From assembly GCA_964457545.1 (NCBI GenBank), contig CAYWEN010000010.1:186001-250000 (forward strand): a stretch of DNA of 64,000 nt, written 5' to 3'. A program made the translations under genes and the position numbers. This stretch comes from JAGGTJ01 sp964457545 (GTDB taxonomy: Bacteria; Desulfobacterota; DSM-4660; Desulfatiglandales; Desulfatiglandaceae). The notes under the pieces were generated by a model. That model was not told the DNA's origin. It was given only the letters and a program-made list of their open reading frames with translations, and searched no databases. Shown here piece by piece: positions 8,347-18,824 of this stretch; position 1 is the first letter of the stretch; the number at the start of each line of letters is the position of its first letter.

Positions 8347-9066
8347 TGTTTCATTCCTTATTCAGTGAATCAACATAACTGGATTAAAAAAACAGACTGC
8401 ACACCATGAATCAACATAGTGTTTGTATAAAAATTACGGGAAAAAGCAGCAGGTTTTTGGGTGAAGATATTTTTGCAAGACAATACCCACAACAGACTGA
8501 AACAGGCAACATCCTTGCAGGATGTTCAATCTTATTCAGATCAGGAAGAAGGAAGATCAACCCTGTAACACATCGGACACTGCAAAGATTAAAATTTGAG
8601 CCTGATACATAAACCGGAGAAAAAGAAGATTGTTCAAAGGCCTCAGATACATTGAGTTTTCTTGTTGTTCATGATGGAAAACGAACCTGTGACCAACGTT
8701 AGTTTTCTGTGAATTGAATGCTTGAAAATCTTTATGATCTTTTCAAATGAGTTCCTTATAGCAGATATGAAACGTTTGTCAAGCAGGGTTTTTACATATT
8801 GAAAAAAAATTATTACTCTGTTATTTTCCTTGGCAAGCCCATTAAACCTGAACGATTGTTATCTGTAACGCCTTAATATTAAAAGATGTTTTTTACAGAT
8901 ATGGTACCGGGTCAAACAACATCAAGCAGTTGCAAAATGCCAATCAGGCCTGTACCTTGATTTAAACAAGGACTGATTAGTTACTGCAAATATGGAGTTT
9001 GGTTCAAATATTTTTTACTTATTCAACTTCAGAAAGCAGGTTCTTATCAGTCAGGAGGCAGGTATT
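8347..9066. other. 720-base divergent intergenic region
   Basis: It separates the minus-strand cytochrome-rnf operon from the plus-strand phosphoesterase. A 68-codon frame (8406-8612 +) has no ribosome site and no recognisable content. The sequence is AT-rich with short T and A runs (8805-8825). Regulatory sites for both flanking genes probably lie here, but I could not assign a convincing promoter. Confidence 0.5.
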
Positions 9067-9942
9067 ATGAAAAGAATTACACGAAGAGATTTTATTAAGA
9101 ATGGAACTATGGGCATTGCAGGTTGTGTGTTTGCCGCTGGTCTGAACAGAGGCAGGGTACTGTCTGCAGACAATGGAGACAACCTGAAGATTATCCACAT
9201 AACGGATTCACACATGGATCTTGGCAGGCCTGAAACAGTTAGGTGGATGGAAATGTTTGTGGACAAAGTCAACTCCTCAATACCGAATGTTGACCTTGTA
9301 CTGTCCGGTGGAGATAACTTTAACAACAACGTGCCTGGAAAAAAAGATGCAGAAAAATTCAGAGCAATTATGAACGGTTTGTATTGTCCCTGGTATTCAG
9401 TCCGGGGCAACAAGGAATCATCTCCAAAACCATCAGGAGATCCTCTGAACCAAAGAGATTATGCGGAGATGTTTTACACAAATGAACTTGAAATGCATGG
9501 CAAAGACTGGAAACTTCAGAAGGGCAATTATATCATTCTGGGTATAGATACTACTGTACAGGGACACGCAAACGGACTGTTTTCAGAACAGAGTCTGAAT
9601 TTTGTCGAAACTGAATTGAAAAACAATCCTCGGTTCAGCTATATACTTCTGAATCACCAGGTTTATCATAATTTCTGGGGAGAAACAGATAAAAAACGGA
9701 TACATAAATATGTTCTTAACAACATTGATCAGGTAAAACAAAGGCTGTTCTCCTGCAACAATCTTTTAATGACTCTGTCCGGCCATATTCACCGCGACAA
9801 TGTCAGCAGGATAAATAACAAGGCAGTCATTACAACCTTGGGATTTATTGTGCCCCAGAAATCTGACAATGACCACCGGTTCAGGGTGATAGAGATTAAG
9901 AACAGAAGGATAGCGAAGCAATATCTCTCTTCAATCGTATAA
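9067..9942 (+). CDS. Tat-exported metallophosphoesterase (calcineurin-like)
   Basis: About 291 residues. The N-terminus MKRITRRDFIKNG is a twin-arginine signal (RRDF) followed by a hydrophobic stretch and AALNRGRVLSADN-like cleavage region, so the folded enzyme is sent to the periplasm. The catalytic domain shows the metallophosphoesterase motifs in order: ITDSHMD (D-x-H), LSGGDNF (GD), VRGNKE (GN-E in place of GNH), LNHQ, and LSGHIHRDN (GH-x-H). The family hydrolyses phosphomono- or diesters with two metal ions. ATG at 9067 follows AGGAGG, whereas an upstream in-frame ATG at 8992 has none. It stands alone; substrate unknown. Confidence 0.85.
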   Translation: MKRITRRDFIKNGTMGIAGCVFAAGLNRGRVLSADNGDNLKIIHITDSHMDLGRPETVRWMEMFVDKVNSSIPNVDLVLSGGDNFNNNVPGKKDAEKFRAIMNGLYCPWYSVRGNKESSPKPSGDPLNQRDYAEMFYTNELEMHGKDWKLQKGNYIILGIDTTVQGHANGLFSEQSLNFVETELKNNPRFSYILLNHQVYHNFWGETDKKRIHKYVLNNIDQVKQRLFSCNNLLMTLSGHIHRDNVSRINNKAVITTLGFIVPQKSDNDHRFRVIEIKNRRIAKQYLSSIV

Positions 9943-10230
9943 AAAAGATTATACAACCTGACAGGTTTAGTGAAAAAGGTCTTTTGGGCAAACTGGAAGG
10001 TCCTTGCATGCCGTTTCTGCTGTATCCTGTTTGTCTTGCTGGGCAGACCGGTGCAGTACGTTCTCTGCATTTTTTCATTTCCTGATTCCTTTCCCGGGCG
10101 CAGGCCTTACATACCGGATGTTCGGTATTACACAATAACTGTCATTCATTAGGCTAAAAACTTTACAGTGCTCAAATATTGATTTATGGATAAAAACTAA
10201 TCATCAAAACTTTTTTAAGGAGAACTATAA

Positions 10231-12171
10231 ATGGCAAAAGTGCTATTTAGCAGCTGGACGGAAGAAGTGATTGATAACAGAGGTAAAGAGCCTGTTGAAT
10301 TGAAAGGACTTAATATTCCTCAAGAATTTAACGGTAAAAAAGTAAAGGCCTTTATGGGCTGGAATGGATTTGTCATTTCAGATCCCGAGGTTGATATCGT
10401 TGAACTGTGTAAAAATTATATGCAGGAGGCACAAAACCATTCTTGTGGCAAATGCTTTTTCTGCAGAATAGGGACAAAGGTTCTCTCTGATATGCTTGAT
10501 AAAATTTGTAATGGCGATTCTACTGAGAAAGATCTGGATACCATTAAAAGGCTGAGCATATCCATAAAAGAGGGGTCAAGATGCAATCTGGGTCAAACAG
10601 TAACAAAGCCCATACTGGATGCTCTCAGGTATTTTGAAGAAGATTTCAGAAAGGCCGTTAACGAGAGAGCAAGAAAAACGGAATTGGAGTATGTTTCACA
10701 TCTTACTGCACCATGTACAGATGCATGCCCTATACACCTGCCGATCCCTCAGTATATTGAAGCAATCAGGGAGGGAAGATTTCAGGATTCACTCGATTTG
10801 ATCAGAACAAAATTGCCGTTGCCCGGAACTGTCGGAAGGGTATGTGTTAAACCGTGCGAAGACAGTTGCAGGAGAATGCTTCTTGACGGACCTATTTCAA
10901 TCAAACACTTAAAGAGATTTGTTGCTGATTTTGAGCTCCGAAAAAAGGGCGTAGCCAGATTTAAACCTTATGAAGGAAATAAAAACAAAAAGGTGGCAAT
11001 TATAGGGGCAGGACCAGCCGGTCTTACAGCCGCCTATCATCTTGGCCTGAAAGGGTATAAGGTCAGGATCTTTGAAAGATTGTCTGAAAGTGGTGGCATG
11101 GCTGCCGTTGGGATTCCTGACTACAGATTGCCAAGAAATATTATCAGGCTTGAAACCGAGGCAATCCAGTCTCTTGGCGTTGAGATCCAGTATAACTGTT
11201 ATGTTGGTAAAGATGTTAAATTGACTGACCTGGAAAGGGAATATGATGCGATATTGATAGCTATCGGGGCCCATTCAAGTTCCAGAATGCGGCTGGAAGG
11301 CGAAGATGAAGGCTATAAGGGGTATTTGCCAGGAGTTAAATATCTCCTTGATATAAACAGCGGCATTGATCCATACCGAGAGGGAAAAAGGGTAGTTGTT
11401 GTAGGCGGTGGCAATGTTGCAATGGACTGTGTAAGATGCTCGTTGCGTATAGGAAAAGAGGAAGTGACCCTGGTATACAGACGCACAAAAAATGAGATGC
11501 CTGCCGCTGTTGAAGAAATAATGGAGGCAGAAGAGGAAGGTGTTAAATTTCTTTATTTGACAAATCCCACAAAAATAATCGCTAAAGACGGTAAGGTTAC
11601 AGGTGTTGAACTCATTAAAATGGAGTTGGGTGAACCTGATGAATCGGGCAGAAGGAGACCTGTTCCTGTTAAGGGTTCGGAATTTATCTACGAATGTGAT
11701 ATCGTTGTTCCAGCCATTGGACAGGCTGTTGATCTTGGCATATTGGAAGGAGTTCAGGATATAGAAGTAACGAGAAAAGGAACTTTTGTTGTTGATATAA
11801 ATAATTATATGACAACGAAAAAAGGGGTGTTTTCAGCAGGTGATGTGGTGACTTCTCCAAATGCACTGATCAAGGCATGTGCAGGAGCGAAAAGGGCGGC
11901 CGACAAGATGGACAGATACCTTGAAGGAAAACCTCTTGAAAGAACATCTGAAGAAAAGATGGAAGATTTTTTGTCTGAATTGAAGGTCTTTAATCCTTCA
12001 GAAAATATAGGGATTATAGATGGCAGGGAAAGGATTCCCATACGTCATTTGGAACCGGAGGAAAGGAAAAAAAGTTTTGTTGAATATACACAGGGCTATT
12101 CAATTGCAGAGGCAAGAATAGAAGCTGACAGATGTTTAAAATGTTATAGAGTTGCAATGCTTGGAATATAA
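10231..12171 (+). CDS. fdhB: formate dehydrogenase electron-transfer subunit: NuoF-like iron-sulfur region fused to GltD
   Basis: 646 residues. Residues about 71-120 carry the NuoF C-terminal 4Fe-4S site (SCGKCFFCRIG and GSRCNLGQ), but the FMN/NADH domain of NuoF is missing. From about 150 the protein is a glutamate-synthase small-subunit module: CTDACP...CVKPCEDSCRR clusters, FAD fold VAIIGAGPAGLTAAYHLG, NAD(P)H fold VVVVGGGNVAMD, and the FAD closing motif GVFSAGDVVTSPNALIKA. The nucleotide sites look intact. It lies 35 bases ahead of fdhA, so it most likely links formate oxidation to NAD(P)+ or ferredoxin in the cytoplasm. AAGGAG precedes the ATG. The gene symbol is by position and architecture; names for such fusions vary. 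Confidence 0.85.
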   Translation: MAKVLFSSWTEEVIDNRGKEPVELKGLNIPQEFNGKKVKAFMGWNGFVISDPEVDIVELCKNYMQEAQNHSCGKCFFCRIGTKVLSDMLDKICNGDSTEKDLDTIKRLSISIKEGSRCNLGQTVTKPILDALRYFEEDFRKAVNERARKTELEYVSHLTAPCTDACPIHLPIPQYIEAIREGRFQDSLDLIRTKLPLPGTVGRVCVKPCEDSCRRMLLDGPISIKHLKRFVADFELRKKGVARFKPYEGNKNKKVAIIGAGPAGLTAAYHLGLKGYKVRIFERLSESGGMAAVGIPDYRLPRNIIRLETEAIQSLGVEIQYNCYVGKDVKLTDLEREYDAILIAIGAHSSSRMRLEGEDEGYKGYLPGVKYLLDINSGIDPYREGKRVVVVGGGNVAMDCVRCSLRIGKEEVTLVYRRTKNEMPAAVEEIMEAEEEGVKFLYLTNPTKIIAKDGKVTGVELIKMELGEPDESGRRRPVPVKGSEFIYECDIVVPAIGQAVDLGILEGVQDIEVTRKGTFVVDINNYMTTKKGVFSAGDVVTSPNALIKACAGAKRAADKMDRYLEGKPLERTSEEKMEDFLSELKVFNPSENIGIIDGRERIPIRHLEPEERKKSFVEYTQGYSIAEARIEADRCLKCYRVAMLGI

Positions 12172-12206
12172 AACATCAAACAACTTTATCAGAGGAAAAT
12201 GTATAT

Positions 12207-14891
12207 ATGTCTGAGAATATTATTGAATTAAAAATAGATAATAAAGAAATTGAAGTTCCGGAAGGTACCACAATTTTACAGGCTGCAAGATCAGCAGGTA
12301 TTCGTATCCCAACTTTCTGTTACCATGACAGATTAACTCCCATTGGTTCGTGCAGATTATGTATAGTGGAAGTAAAGGGCTACAAACATCCTGTCCCTGC
12401 ATGTATGACACCTGTTGATAATCAAATTGAAGTCATTACCAGTTCGGATACCCTTTATGAGATGAGAAGGGATGCCCTCAAACTTATTCTTCTTGATCAT
12501 CCGCTTGACTGTACGGTATGCGACAAGGAAGGAGAATGCAGCCTGCAGGATTTGGTTCATGAATTTAATGTGGACCCTGCAGAAATTCCGATCAGGCTGC
12601 CTGATCAGGAAATTATGGAATATTCGGCACCTTTTATAGACAAGTTGTCTGACAGATGTGTCATGTGCCTTAGATGTGTAACTGCATGCAGAGAAATTAC
12701 CGGCAATCAGGCTATTGATATTGTCGGCAACGGCCTTAATGCACAGATTTCGGTTGTAAAACCTGAATTGTGCAGATCATGTGGAGAATGTATAGATGTT
12801 TGTCCAACAGGAGCATTAACGGACAGGTTAAGTGAAATCAAGGGCAGAAAATGGTCTGTAGAGAAGGTTAAGACTACCTGCACCTATTGTGGTTGCGGAT
12901 GCCAGTTTGATTTAAATGTCTTGAACGGTAAAATTGTGAAGGTCAGTACTGAACAGGGTGTAGGACCTAATGAGGGTTCCATATGCATAAAAGGACGTTA
13001 CGGGTGGGAATTTGTTCACAGTAATGACAGATTAACAACTCCCCTTGTTAAAAAGGACGGCGAATTCAGGGAAACATCATGGGAAAACGCCCTTGATTAT
13101 GTGGCCGAAAGACTGGGCAAAATAAGAGAGAAATACGGTCCGGATGCAATATATGGATTAACTTCAGCAAAAACCACCAATGAAGAAAATTATACCTTTC
13201 AGAAATTTTTCAGGAGTATTATAGGAACGAACAATATAGATCATTGTGCCCGTCTCTGACACAGCTCAACTGTAGCCGGTCTGGCTGCGACACTTGGAAG
13301 TGGTGCAATGACAAATTCGATAAAAGATTGTACACTTGAAGCAGATGTAATCCTTGTTACGGGCTCAAACACATCTGAAACTCATCCCATCATAGCAAAC
13401 TATATTCGTGATGCCGTGATGAAGCATGACTCGAAACTTATAGTTGTAGATCCAAAAAGGATAGATCTTGTAGATTATGCAGATATATGGCTGCAACCTA
13501 AACCAGGTAACAACATTGCGTGGATTAATGGGTTTTTGAATGTTATTGTCAGGAACAGTCTGTATAATGAAGAGTATATAAAGGAAAGAACAGAGGGGTT
13601 TGAAGAAGTCAAAGAAATAGTGAAAAAATATACCCCGAAAGAGGTTGAAAAAATCACAGGCATTTCATCTGAAAGGCTTGAAGAAGCGGCATTGCTGTAT
13701 GGAAAGGCCGGGAAGGCATCTGTTTTATATACAATGGGCATAACCCAGCATTCATCAGGAACTGATAATGTCAAATCACTTGTTAATCTTGCATTGGCAT
13801 GTGGAAATATTGGAATTGAAGGAGGAGGAGTAAACCCGTTAAGAGGTCAGAACAATGTTCAGGGAGCATGTGATATGGGAGGCCTTCCAAATGTATTTCC
13901 AGGGTATCAGCCTGTTGATAATGAAGAGGCCGCCAATAAATTTTCAGAATTCTGGGGATGTTCATGTAACCTGAAAAAGGGACGGCCATTAACTGAAATA
14001 CCGGAAATGGTAGAAAAAGATGAATTAAAGGCCCTGTATATAATGGGGGAAAATCCAATGCTCAGTGATCCGGATCTGAAACATGCTGAACATGCCTTTG
14101 ACAAACTGGATTTTATGGTTGTTCAGGATATATTCTTAACACAGACAGCGCAAAAGGCTGATGTGGTTTTACCTGGTGCATGTTTTGCAGAAAAAAATGG
14201 CACGTTTACCAATACAGAAAGGAGAGTTCAACGGGTCAGAAAGGCAGTTGATCCTCCTGGAGATGCCAGGGACGATTTGACTGTTCTTTCTGATCTTGCA
14301 AAAAAGTTTGGGGCTGAATTTTCGAACAGTGCAGAAACGGTTTTTCAGGAAATCAGGAAGCTTGTACCTCAATATGCAGGAATTACCTATAAAAGGATAG
14401 AAGATGAAGATGGCATATGCTGGCCGTGTCCGGATGAAAATCATCCGGGGACCAGGATCCTGCATAAAGAGAAAATTATTAGAGGCAAGGGTTTGTTTAC
14501 TCCCCTTGAAAACAGACAGCCACAGGAGATTCCGGATAAAAATTATCCTTTTATTCTTACAACAGGCAGACGGTATGAGCAGTTTCATACCGCTACAATG
14601 ACAAGGAAATCCAGAGTCCTTAACGCTTACTATCCTGCTGCTGCCTTTGAAATTAATCCTGTAGATGCAAAAAAACTTGGTATTAACGATGGTGATGAAA
14701 TCATGGTTTCATCAAAAAGGGGGGAAATAACAACCCATGCAAAGATTTCCGGAAAATTGCCGGAGGGAGTTGTTTTCGGGTGTTTTCATTTTTCGGAATC
14801 AGCAATAAATATCCTTACAAACAATGCCCTTGATCCAGTTGCCAGGATACCTGAATATAAGGTGTGTGCCGTTAATATAAAAAAGGCATAG
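12207..14891 (+). CDS. fdhA: selenocysteine-containing formate dehydrogenase, catalytic subunit
   Basis: 894 residues when the TGA at 13257-13259 is read as selenocysteine (residue 351). The N-terminus is NuoG-like: 2Fe-2S cysteines (C38, C49, C52 and one near 66), a His-ligated 4Fe-4S site (HPLDCTVCDKEGEC), then two 4Fe-4S clusters (CVMCLRCVTAC, CRSCGECIDVC). The molybdopterin domain starts near 225 with CTYCGCGC. The active site DHCARL-U-HSSTVAGL matches E. coli FdhF (DCCARV-U-HGPSVAGL), and ANYIRDAVM, NPLRGQNNVQGACDMG, and the C-terminal KVCAVNI stretch continue the match. It oxidises formate to CO2, or the reverse, at a Mo/W bis-MGD centre. No signal peptide, so cytoplasmic. Operon with fdhB. 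Annotation pipelines would split it at the UGA into two pieces. Confidence 0.95.
13257..13297 (+). promoter_or_regulatory. bacterial SECIS element in fdhA
   Basis: UGA at 13257-13259. Eighteen nt later a hairpin is formed by GUAGCC (13272-13277) and GGCUGC (13283-13288), six pairs including one G-U, closing the loop GGUCU (13278-13282). This loop and the 18-nt spacing are the same as in E. coli fdhF, where SelB binds the GGUCU loop. A lower helix CAA/UUG (13267-13269 with 13294-13296) is possible. It directs SelB-bound Sec-tRNA to the UGA. Confidence 0.92.
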
Positions 14892-15391
14892 GGCCAGGAT
14901 AAGACTCAGGGACAACTGGTTGGTGTGCCCATTCGCACGTTGACCTGTTTATACAGACAGGCCAATATATTCTGAGAAAATCAGGGTATGGATAGTGGAA
15001 AACCAAGACCAGTTGCATTTTACGTAGCGCTTTTTCTTTTTTGTTAAAGCAAGTTTGCAGATCGTGTTCAAAAGGAAAAGCGCTTTTTTACATGTCTTGA
15101 AATACCTTTGCAGAAGTATTGTATCCTGTTATTAACAGGTAACCTGTTTCGGGCTTGTGTTTCAAGGATACTTTGTTTCCATTTATAAATTGGCTTCTTT
15201 GCACAATCCCGGTATATCAGTCTGCGGGACTCTTTGATCTTGTCCAAAGATTATCATTTATATATTGGAAACCGGATGGTGACAAAGATCTGTTTTTGGA
15301 TGGGGACTGATTTTATATCTCTGTTTTCCCAAAAGGGATATTTGTATAATTAGGTTGGTATGCAGGGCTTGGGTGTTTATGGAGGAAAGAA
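14892..15391 (+). other. 500-base gap between fdhA and guaB
   Basis: No gene seen. It holds the fdhA terminator (15027-15089), a copy of the short TGGATGG-type motif (15287-15310) and, ahead of guaB, a TATAAT at 15345-15350 that may be its -10 box; no good -35 partner is visible at 16-18 nt. Confidence 0.55.
15027..15089 (+). terminator. rho-independent terminator after fdhA
   Basis: GCGCTTTTTCTTTT (15027-15040) pairs with AAAAGGAAAAGCGC (15070-15083), 14 pairs with one U-G, around a 29-nt loop, followed at once by six T. The loop is longer than usual and the stem is AT-rich except at its GCGC base. The right arm with its T run also contains the palindrome AAAAGCGCTTTT. Confidence 0.65.
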
Positions 15392-16858
15392 ATGAAACAT
15401 GACAACTTTCGTTATGCGTTTACATTTGATGATCTCATCCTGGTTCCGAGAGAATCCGGTGTGTTGCCGGCAGAGGCTGAAACAAAGACAAGACTTTCGA
15501 AAAACATAGACATCAATATTCCCGTGGTAAGCGCTGCAATGGATACCGTTACTGAATCAGCCACGGCCATAACAATAGCAAGACAGGGTGGGATTGGATT
15601 TATCCACAAAAACATGAGCATTGATCAACAGACCCTTGAGGTGGAAAGGGTAAAAAAATCTGAAAGCGGTATGATTGTGGATCCAATAACCATAGAACCT
15701 GAACAGAAAATATCTGATGTCCTGGAGATTATGGATAGGTTTAAAATATCCGGTGTTCCTGTAGTAAAAGGAGATACCCTTGTTGGTATAATTACAAACC
15801 GGGATCTGAGGTTTGAAACCAATACAGACCAAAAGGTGGCTGATGTGATGACCAAGGATAATCTTGCTACTGCAAAAGTGGGGATTACACTTAAGGAATC
15901 CAAGGCCATTCTGCATAAAAGGCGTATTGAAAAGCTTCTTGTGGTAGATGACAAAGGCCGGCTGAAAGGCCTTATAACTATCAAGGACATAGAAAAGATA
16001 AAAAAGTACCCGCATTCATGCAAGGATGAACTGGGACGTTTAAGGGTTGGTGCAGCCGTAGGTGTAGGGCCTGATATGGACGAAAGGGTTGCCGCCATGG
16101 TTGCTGCCCATGTTGATATTCTGGCAATAGATACTGCTCATGGTCATTCAAAGACGGTTCTTGATGCCGTAAAGAAAATCAGGAACATGTATCCCGATCT
16201 TGAAATAGCGGCAGGAAATGTGGCTACAGCCGAGGGAACAAGGGCATTGATAAAAGCCGGGGTCGACTGTGTCAAGGTTGGAGTCGGACCGGGATCCATA
16301 TGTACAACCAGGGTTGTGGCCGGTGTGGGTGTCCCTCAGTTAACAGCAATCATGGATTGTGCAGAAGAGGCATCAAAGGCAGATATTCCTGTTATAGCAG
16401 ACGGAGGAATCAAATACTCAGGGGATATAACAAAGGCATTGGCTGCAGGAGCTGACAGTGTTATGATAGGAAGCCTTTTTGCCGGAACAGAGGAAAGTCC
16501 CGGAGAAACAATTCTCTTTCAGGGAAGGTCTTACAAGGTGTACAGGGGGATGGGCTCTGTTGAGGCAATGAAGGCAGGCAGCAAGGACAGATATTTTCAG
16601 GAAAAGAGTAATGCCATTGGCAAGAAAATGGTCCCTGAAGGAATAGTGGGAAGGGTCCCATACCGAGGTCCTCTTGCAGACAACATATATCAGCTTGTAG
16701 GTGGTTTAAGGTCGGGAATGGGTTATCTTGGATGCAGAACTGTCAGGGAATTGAGGGAGAAAACAGAGTTTGTACGAATTACCCCGGCAGGTCTCAGAGA
16801 GAGCCATGTCCACGATGTTATTATAACAAAAGAGGCGCCAAACTATCGTGTGGAATAA
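15392..16858 (+). CDS. guaB: inosine-5'-monophosphate dehydrogenase
   Basis: 488 residues, normal length. The TIM barrel is interrupted after about residue 90 by two CBS domains (about 95-205). The active-site loop GPGSICTTRVVAGVGVPQ holds the catalytic cysteine; DGGIKYSGDI and the flap region GSVEAMKAGSKDRYFQ are typical. It converts IMP to XMP with NAD+, the committed step to GMP. GGAGG lies ahead of the ATG. guaA follows after 74 bases, forming a guanine nucleotide operon. Confidence 0.98.
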   Translation: MKHDNFRYAFTFDDLILVPRESGVLPAEAETKTRLSKNIDINIPVVSAAMDTVTESATAITIARQGGIGFIHKNMSIDQQTLEVERVKKSESGMIVDPITIEPEQKISDVLEIMDRFKISGVPVVKGDTLVGIITNRDLRFETNTDQKVADVMTKDNLATAKVGITLKESKAILHKRRIEKLLVVDDKGRLKGLITIKDIEKIKKYPHSCKDELGRLRVGAAVGVGPDMDERVAAMVAAHVDILAIDTAHGHSKTVLDAVKKIRNMYPDLEIAAGNVATAEGTRALIKAGVDCVKVGVGPGSICTTRVVAGVGVPQLTAIMDCAEEASKADIPVIADGGIKYSGDITKALAAGADSVMIGSLFAGTEESPGETILFQGRSYKVYRGMGSVEAMKAGSKDRYFQEKSNAIGKKMVPEGIVGRVPYRGPLADNIYQLVGGLRSGMGYLGCRTVRELREKTEFVRITPAGLRESHVHDVIITKEAPNYRVE

Positions 16859-16932
16859 TTGTACCGTTACTTTATGTTTGTTTTATATTTTATGGTAATT
16901 ATTGTATGTTTTAATGTTGCACAGAGTTTGTT

Positions 16933-18492
16933 ATGTCATCAAGTCTGTATAAAGAAAAGATACTGATCCTGGATTTTGGCTCCCAATATACTCAGCTTAT
17001 TGCCCGAAGAATAAGAGAAGCCGAGGTATACTGTGAAATCCATCCCTTTAATATGGAGATTGAAAAAATACGATCATTTGGACCAAAGGGGATAGTACTC
17101 TCCGGAGGTCCTGCCAGTATTCATGATAATGATGCGCCGGGAATAGCTCAGGATATATTTGATCTGAACATACCGATTCTTGGAATATGTTACGGAATGC
17201 AGTTGCTTGCCTCGCTGTTCGGGGGCACTGTTCAGAGCGCTTATGACAGGGAATACGGCAGATCTGTGATGACCGTCACAGACAATACCGATCTTTTTTA
17301 TGGCCTGGATACAGGTGTGCCCTTCAGTGTATGGATGAGTCATGGAGACAGCATAAAGGAGATACCAGAAAACTTTGTTTCACTTGCTGCCAGCAAAAAC
17401 AGTCCCTTTGCAGCAATCAGAGATGATTCCAAACGGTATTTCGGAGTTCAATTCCACCCTGAAGTGGCCCATACTGAAAACGGCCTTCTGATCATAAAAA
17501 ATTTCCTTTTCAGAATATGCAAGTGCACGCCTTCATGGGATATGAAATCTTTTACCGAGAGGACAATTGCACTTCTTAAGGAAAAAACAGGGAATGACAG
17601 GGTTATATGCGGGCTTTCCGGTGGTGTGGATTCATCCGTTACAGCAGCCATCCTTTACAGGGCCATAGGAGATAACCTTCTGTGTATTCTTGTAGATAAC
17701 GGGCTTATGAGAACAGGTGAAGTTGAAGAGGTGATTGATATGTTTCAGGGGCATTTTGGTGTAAGATTGCATGTGGTGGATGCCTCTGACCGTTTTATCA
17801 GCTCTCTTAGAGGCATAACAGATCCTGAACAGAAGAGAAAGATTATTGGCCGGGAATTTATAGCTGCCTTTGAAAACAAGGCAAAGGAACTTGGCGGGGC
17901 AAAATACCTGGCTCAAGGAACCCTTTATCCGGATGTCATTGAAAGCGTTTCTTTCAGAGGAGGGCCGTCTGTCACAATAAAAAGCCATCACAATGTGGGC
18001 GGGTTGCCGGAAAAATTGAATTTGAAACTTGTTGAACCTTTGAGAGAGCTGTTCAAGGATGAGGTTCGAAAGGTAGGTTTTGAACTTGGGCTTCCGGAAG
18101 CCCTTATTATGAGGCATCCATTTCCTGGCCCTGGTCTGGCCGTTCGTATTATAGGCGAAGTGACAAGGTCACGTCTTGATATTCTAAGGGCCGCAGACCG
18201 TATTCTGATTGATGAGATAAAGAAATCCGGGCTGTACAACAAGGTGTGGCAAGCATTTGCAGTTCTGCTCCCCATAAAGACAGTAGGTGTCATGGGAGAT
18301 GAGAGGACTTATGAAAATGTTGTGGCAATACGAAGCGTGGACAGTAAAGATGCAATGACAGCCGACTGGTCCAGGATACCTTATGCCGTACTGGACAGGA
18401 TTTCAAACAGGATAATAAACAGTGTGAAAGGTATTAACCGTGTAGTGTATGACATTTCGTCAAAACCGCCAAGCACTATTGAATGGGAATAG
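16933..18492 (+). CDS. guaA: GMP synthase (glutamine-hydrolysing)
   Basis: 519 residues, normal length. The class I glutamine amidotransferase domain (about 8-200) has the nucleophile in GICYGMQLLA and the His-Glu pair in QFHPEVAHTE. The ATP pyrophosphatase domain has the PP-loop LSGGVDSSVTA, and the C-terminal dimerisation domain ends KPPSTIEWE, the normal end of GuaA. It aminates XMP to GMP. Start ATG at 16933; no strong ribosome site, so it may depend on read-through from guaB. Confidence 0.98.
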   Translation: MSSSLYKEKILILDFGSQYTQLIARRIREAEVYCEIHPFNMEIEKIRSFGPKGIVLSGGPASIHDNDAPGIAQDIFDLNIPILGICYGMQLLASLFGGTVQSAYDREYGRSVMTVTDNTDLFYGLDTGVPFSVWMSHGDSIKEIPENFVSLAASKNSPFAAIRDDSKRYFGVQFHPEVAHTENGLLIIKNFLFRICKCTPSWDMKSFTERTIALLKEKTGNDRVICGLSGGVDSSVTAAILYRAIGDNLLCILVDNGLMRTGEVEEVIDMFQGHFGVRLHVVDASDRFISSLRGITDPEQKRKIIGREFIAAFENKAKELGGAKYLAQGTLYPDVIESVSFRGGPSVTIKSHHNVGGLPEKLNLKLVEPLRELFKDEVRKVGFELGLPEALIMRHPFPGPGLAVRIIGEVTRSRLDILRAADRILIDEIKKSGLYNKVWQAFAVLLPIKTVGVMGDERTYENVVAIRSVDSKDAMTADWSRIPYAVLDRISNRIINSVKGINRVVYDISSKPPSTIEWE

Positions 18493-18570
18493 CCTTCACG
18501 TAAAGAGAACAGATCCCCGCCCGGACATATGATCCTGAATCTGTTCCATTCATAGGCCTTTCTTATCCAG

Positions 18571-18801
18571 GTGTTTGTCACCCCGGAGCCGCACCTTATG
18601 GTCTGCCATGCCTGTAATAGACACTCTGAAGAGTATGTGTATGATATCTCCCGTCTTCATCCGTCTCTGGGTACAGAACCCCGGCGATCTTTAAAAACAG
18701 TATTTCTCTCCCAGAATCACCTTGAAGGTATGTTTTTACTGGACCGGCCTGATACAGAGCGTTGTTTTGATATTGAACAAAAAAAATCCGTTTATGCATA
18801 A
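18571..18801 (+). CDS. possible small hypothetical protein
   Basis: A 76-codon frame with GTG start fills most of the 332-base gap between guaA and the next gene. It contains a CHAC motif followed by SEEYVYDISRLHPSLG, which reads like protein rather than noise, but no ribosome site is clear and an antisense frame of similar size exists. I do not recognise it. Upstream, an inverted repeat GAACAGAT/ATCTGTTC (about 18507-18544) may form a weak hairpin after guaA. Confidence 0.25.
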   Translation: MFVTPEPHLMVCHACNRHSEEYVYDISRLHPSLGTEPRRSLKTVFLSQNHLEGMFLLDRPDTERCFDIEQKKSVYA

Positions 18802-18824
18802 AAACCGGATACAGAGGAACATTA

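Noticed and set aside
8406..8612. 68-codon plus-strand frame in the cytochrome/phosphoesterase gap
   Set aside because: No ribosome site, no conserved-looking segment, composition like the surrounding intergenic DNA.
9896..10135. 79-codon minus frame with CKAC motif ahead of fdhB
   Set aside because: Overlaps the phosphoesterase end, has no ribosome site and a biased, non-protein-like tail; the cysteines are probably chance.
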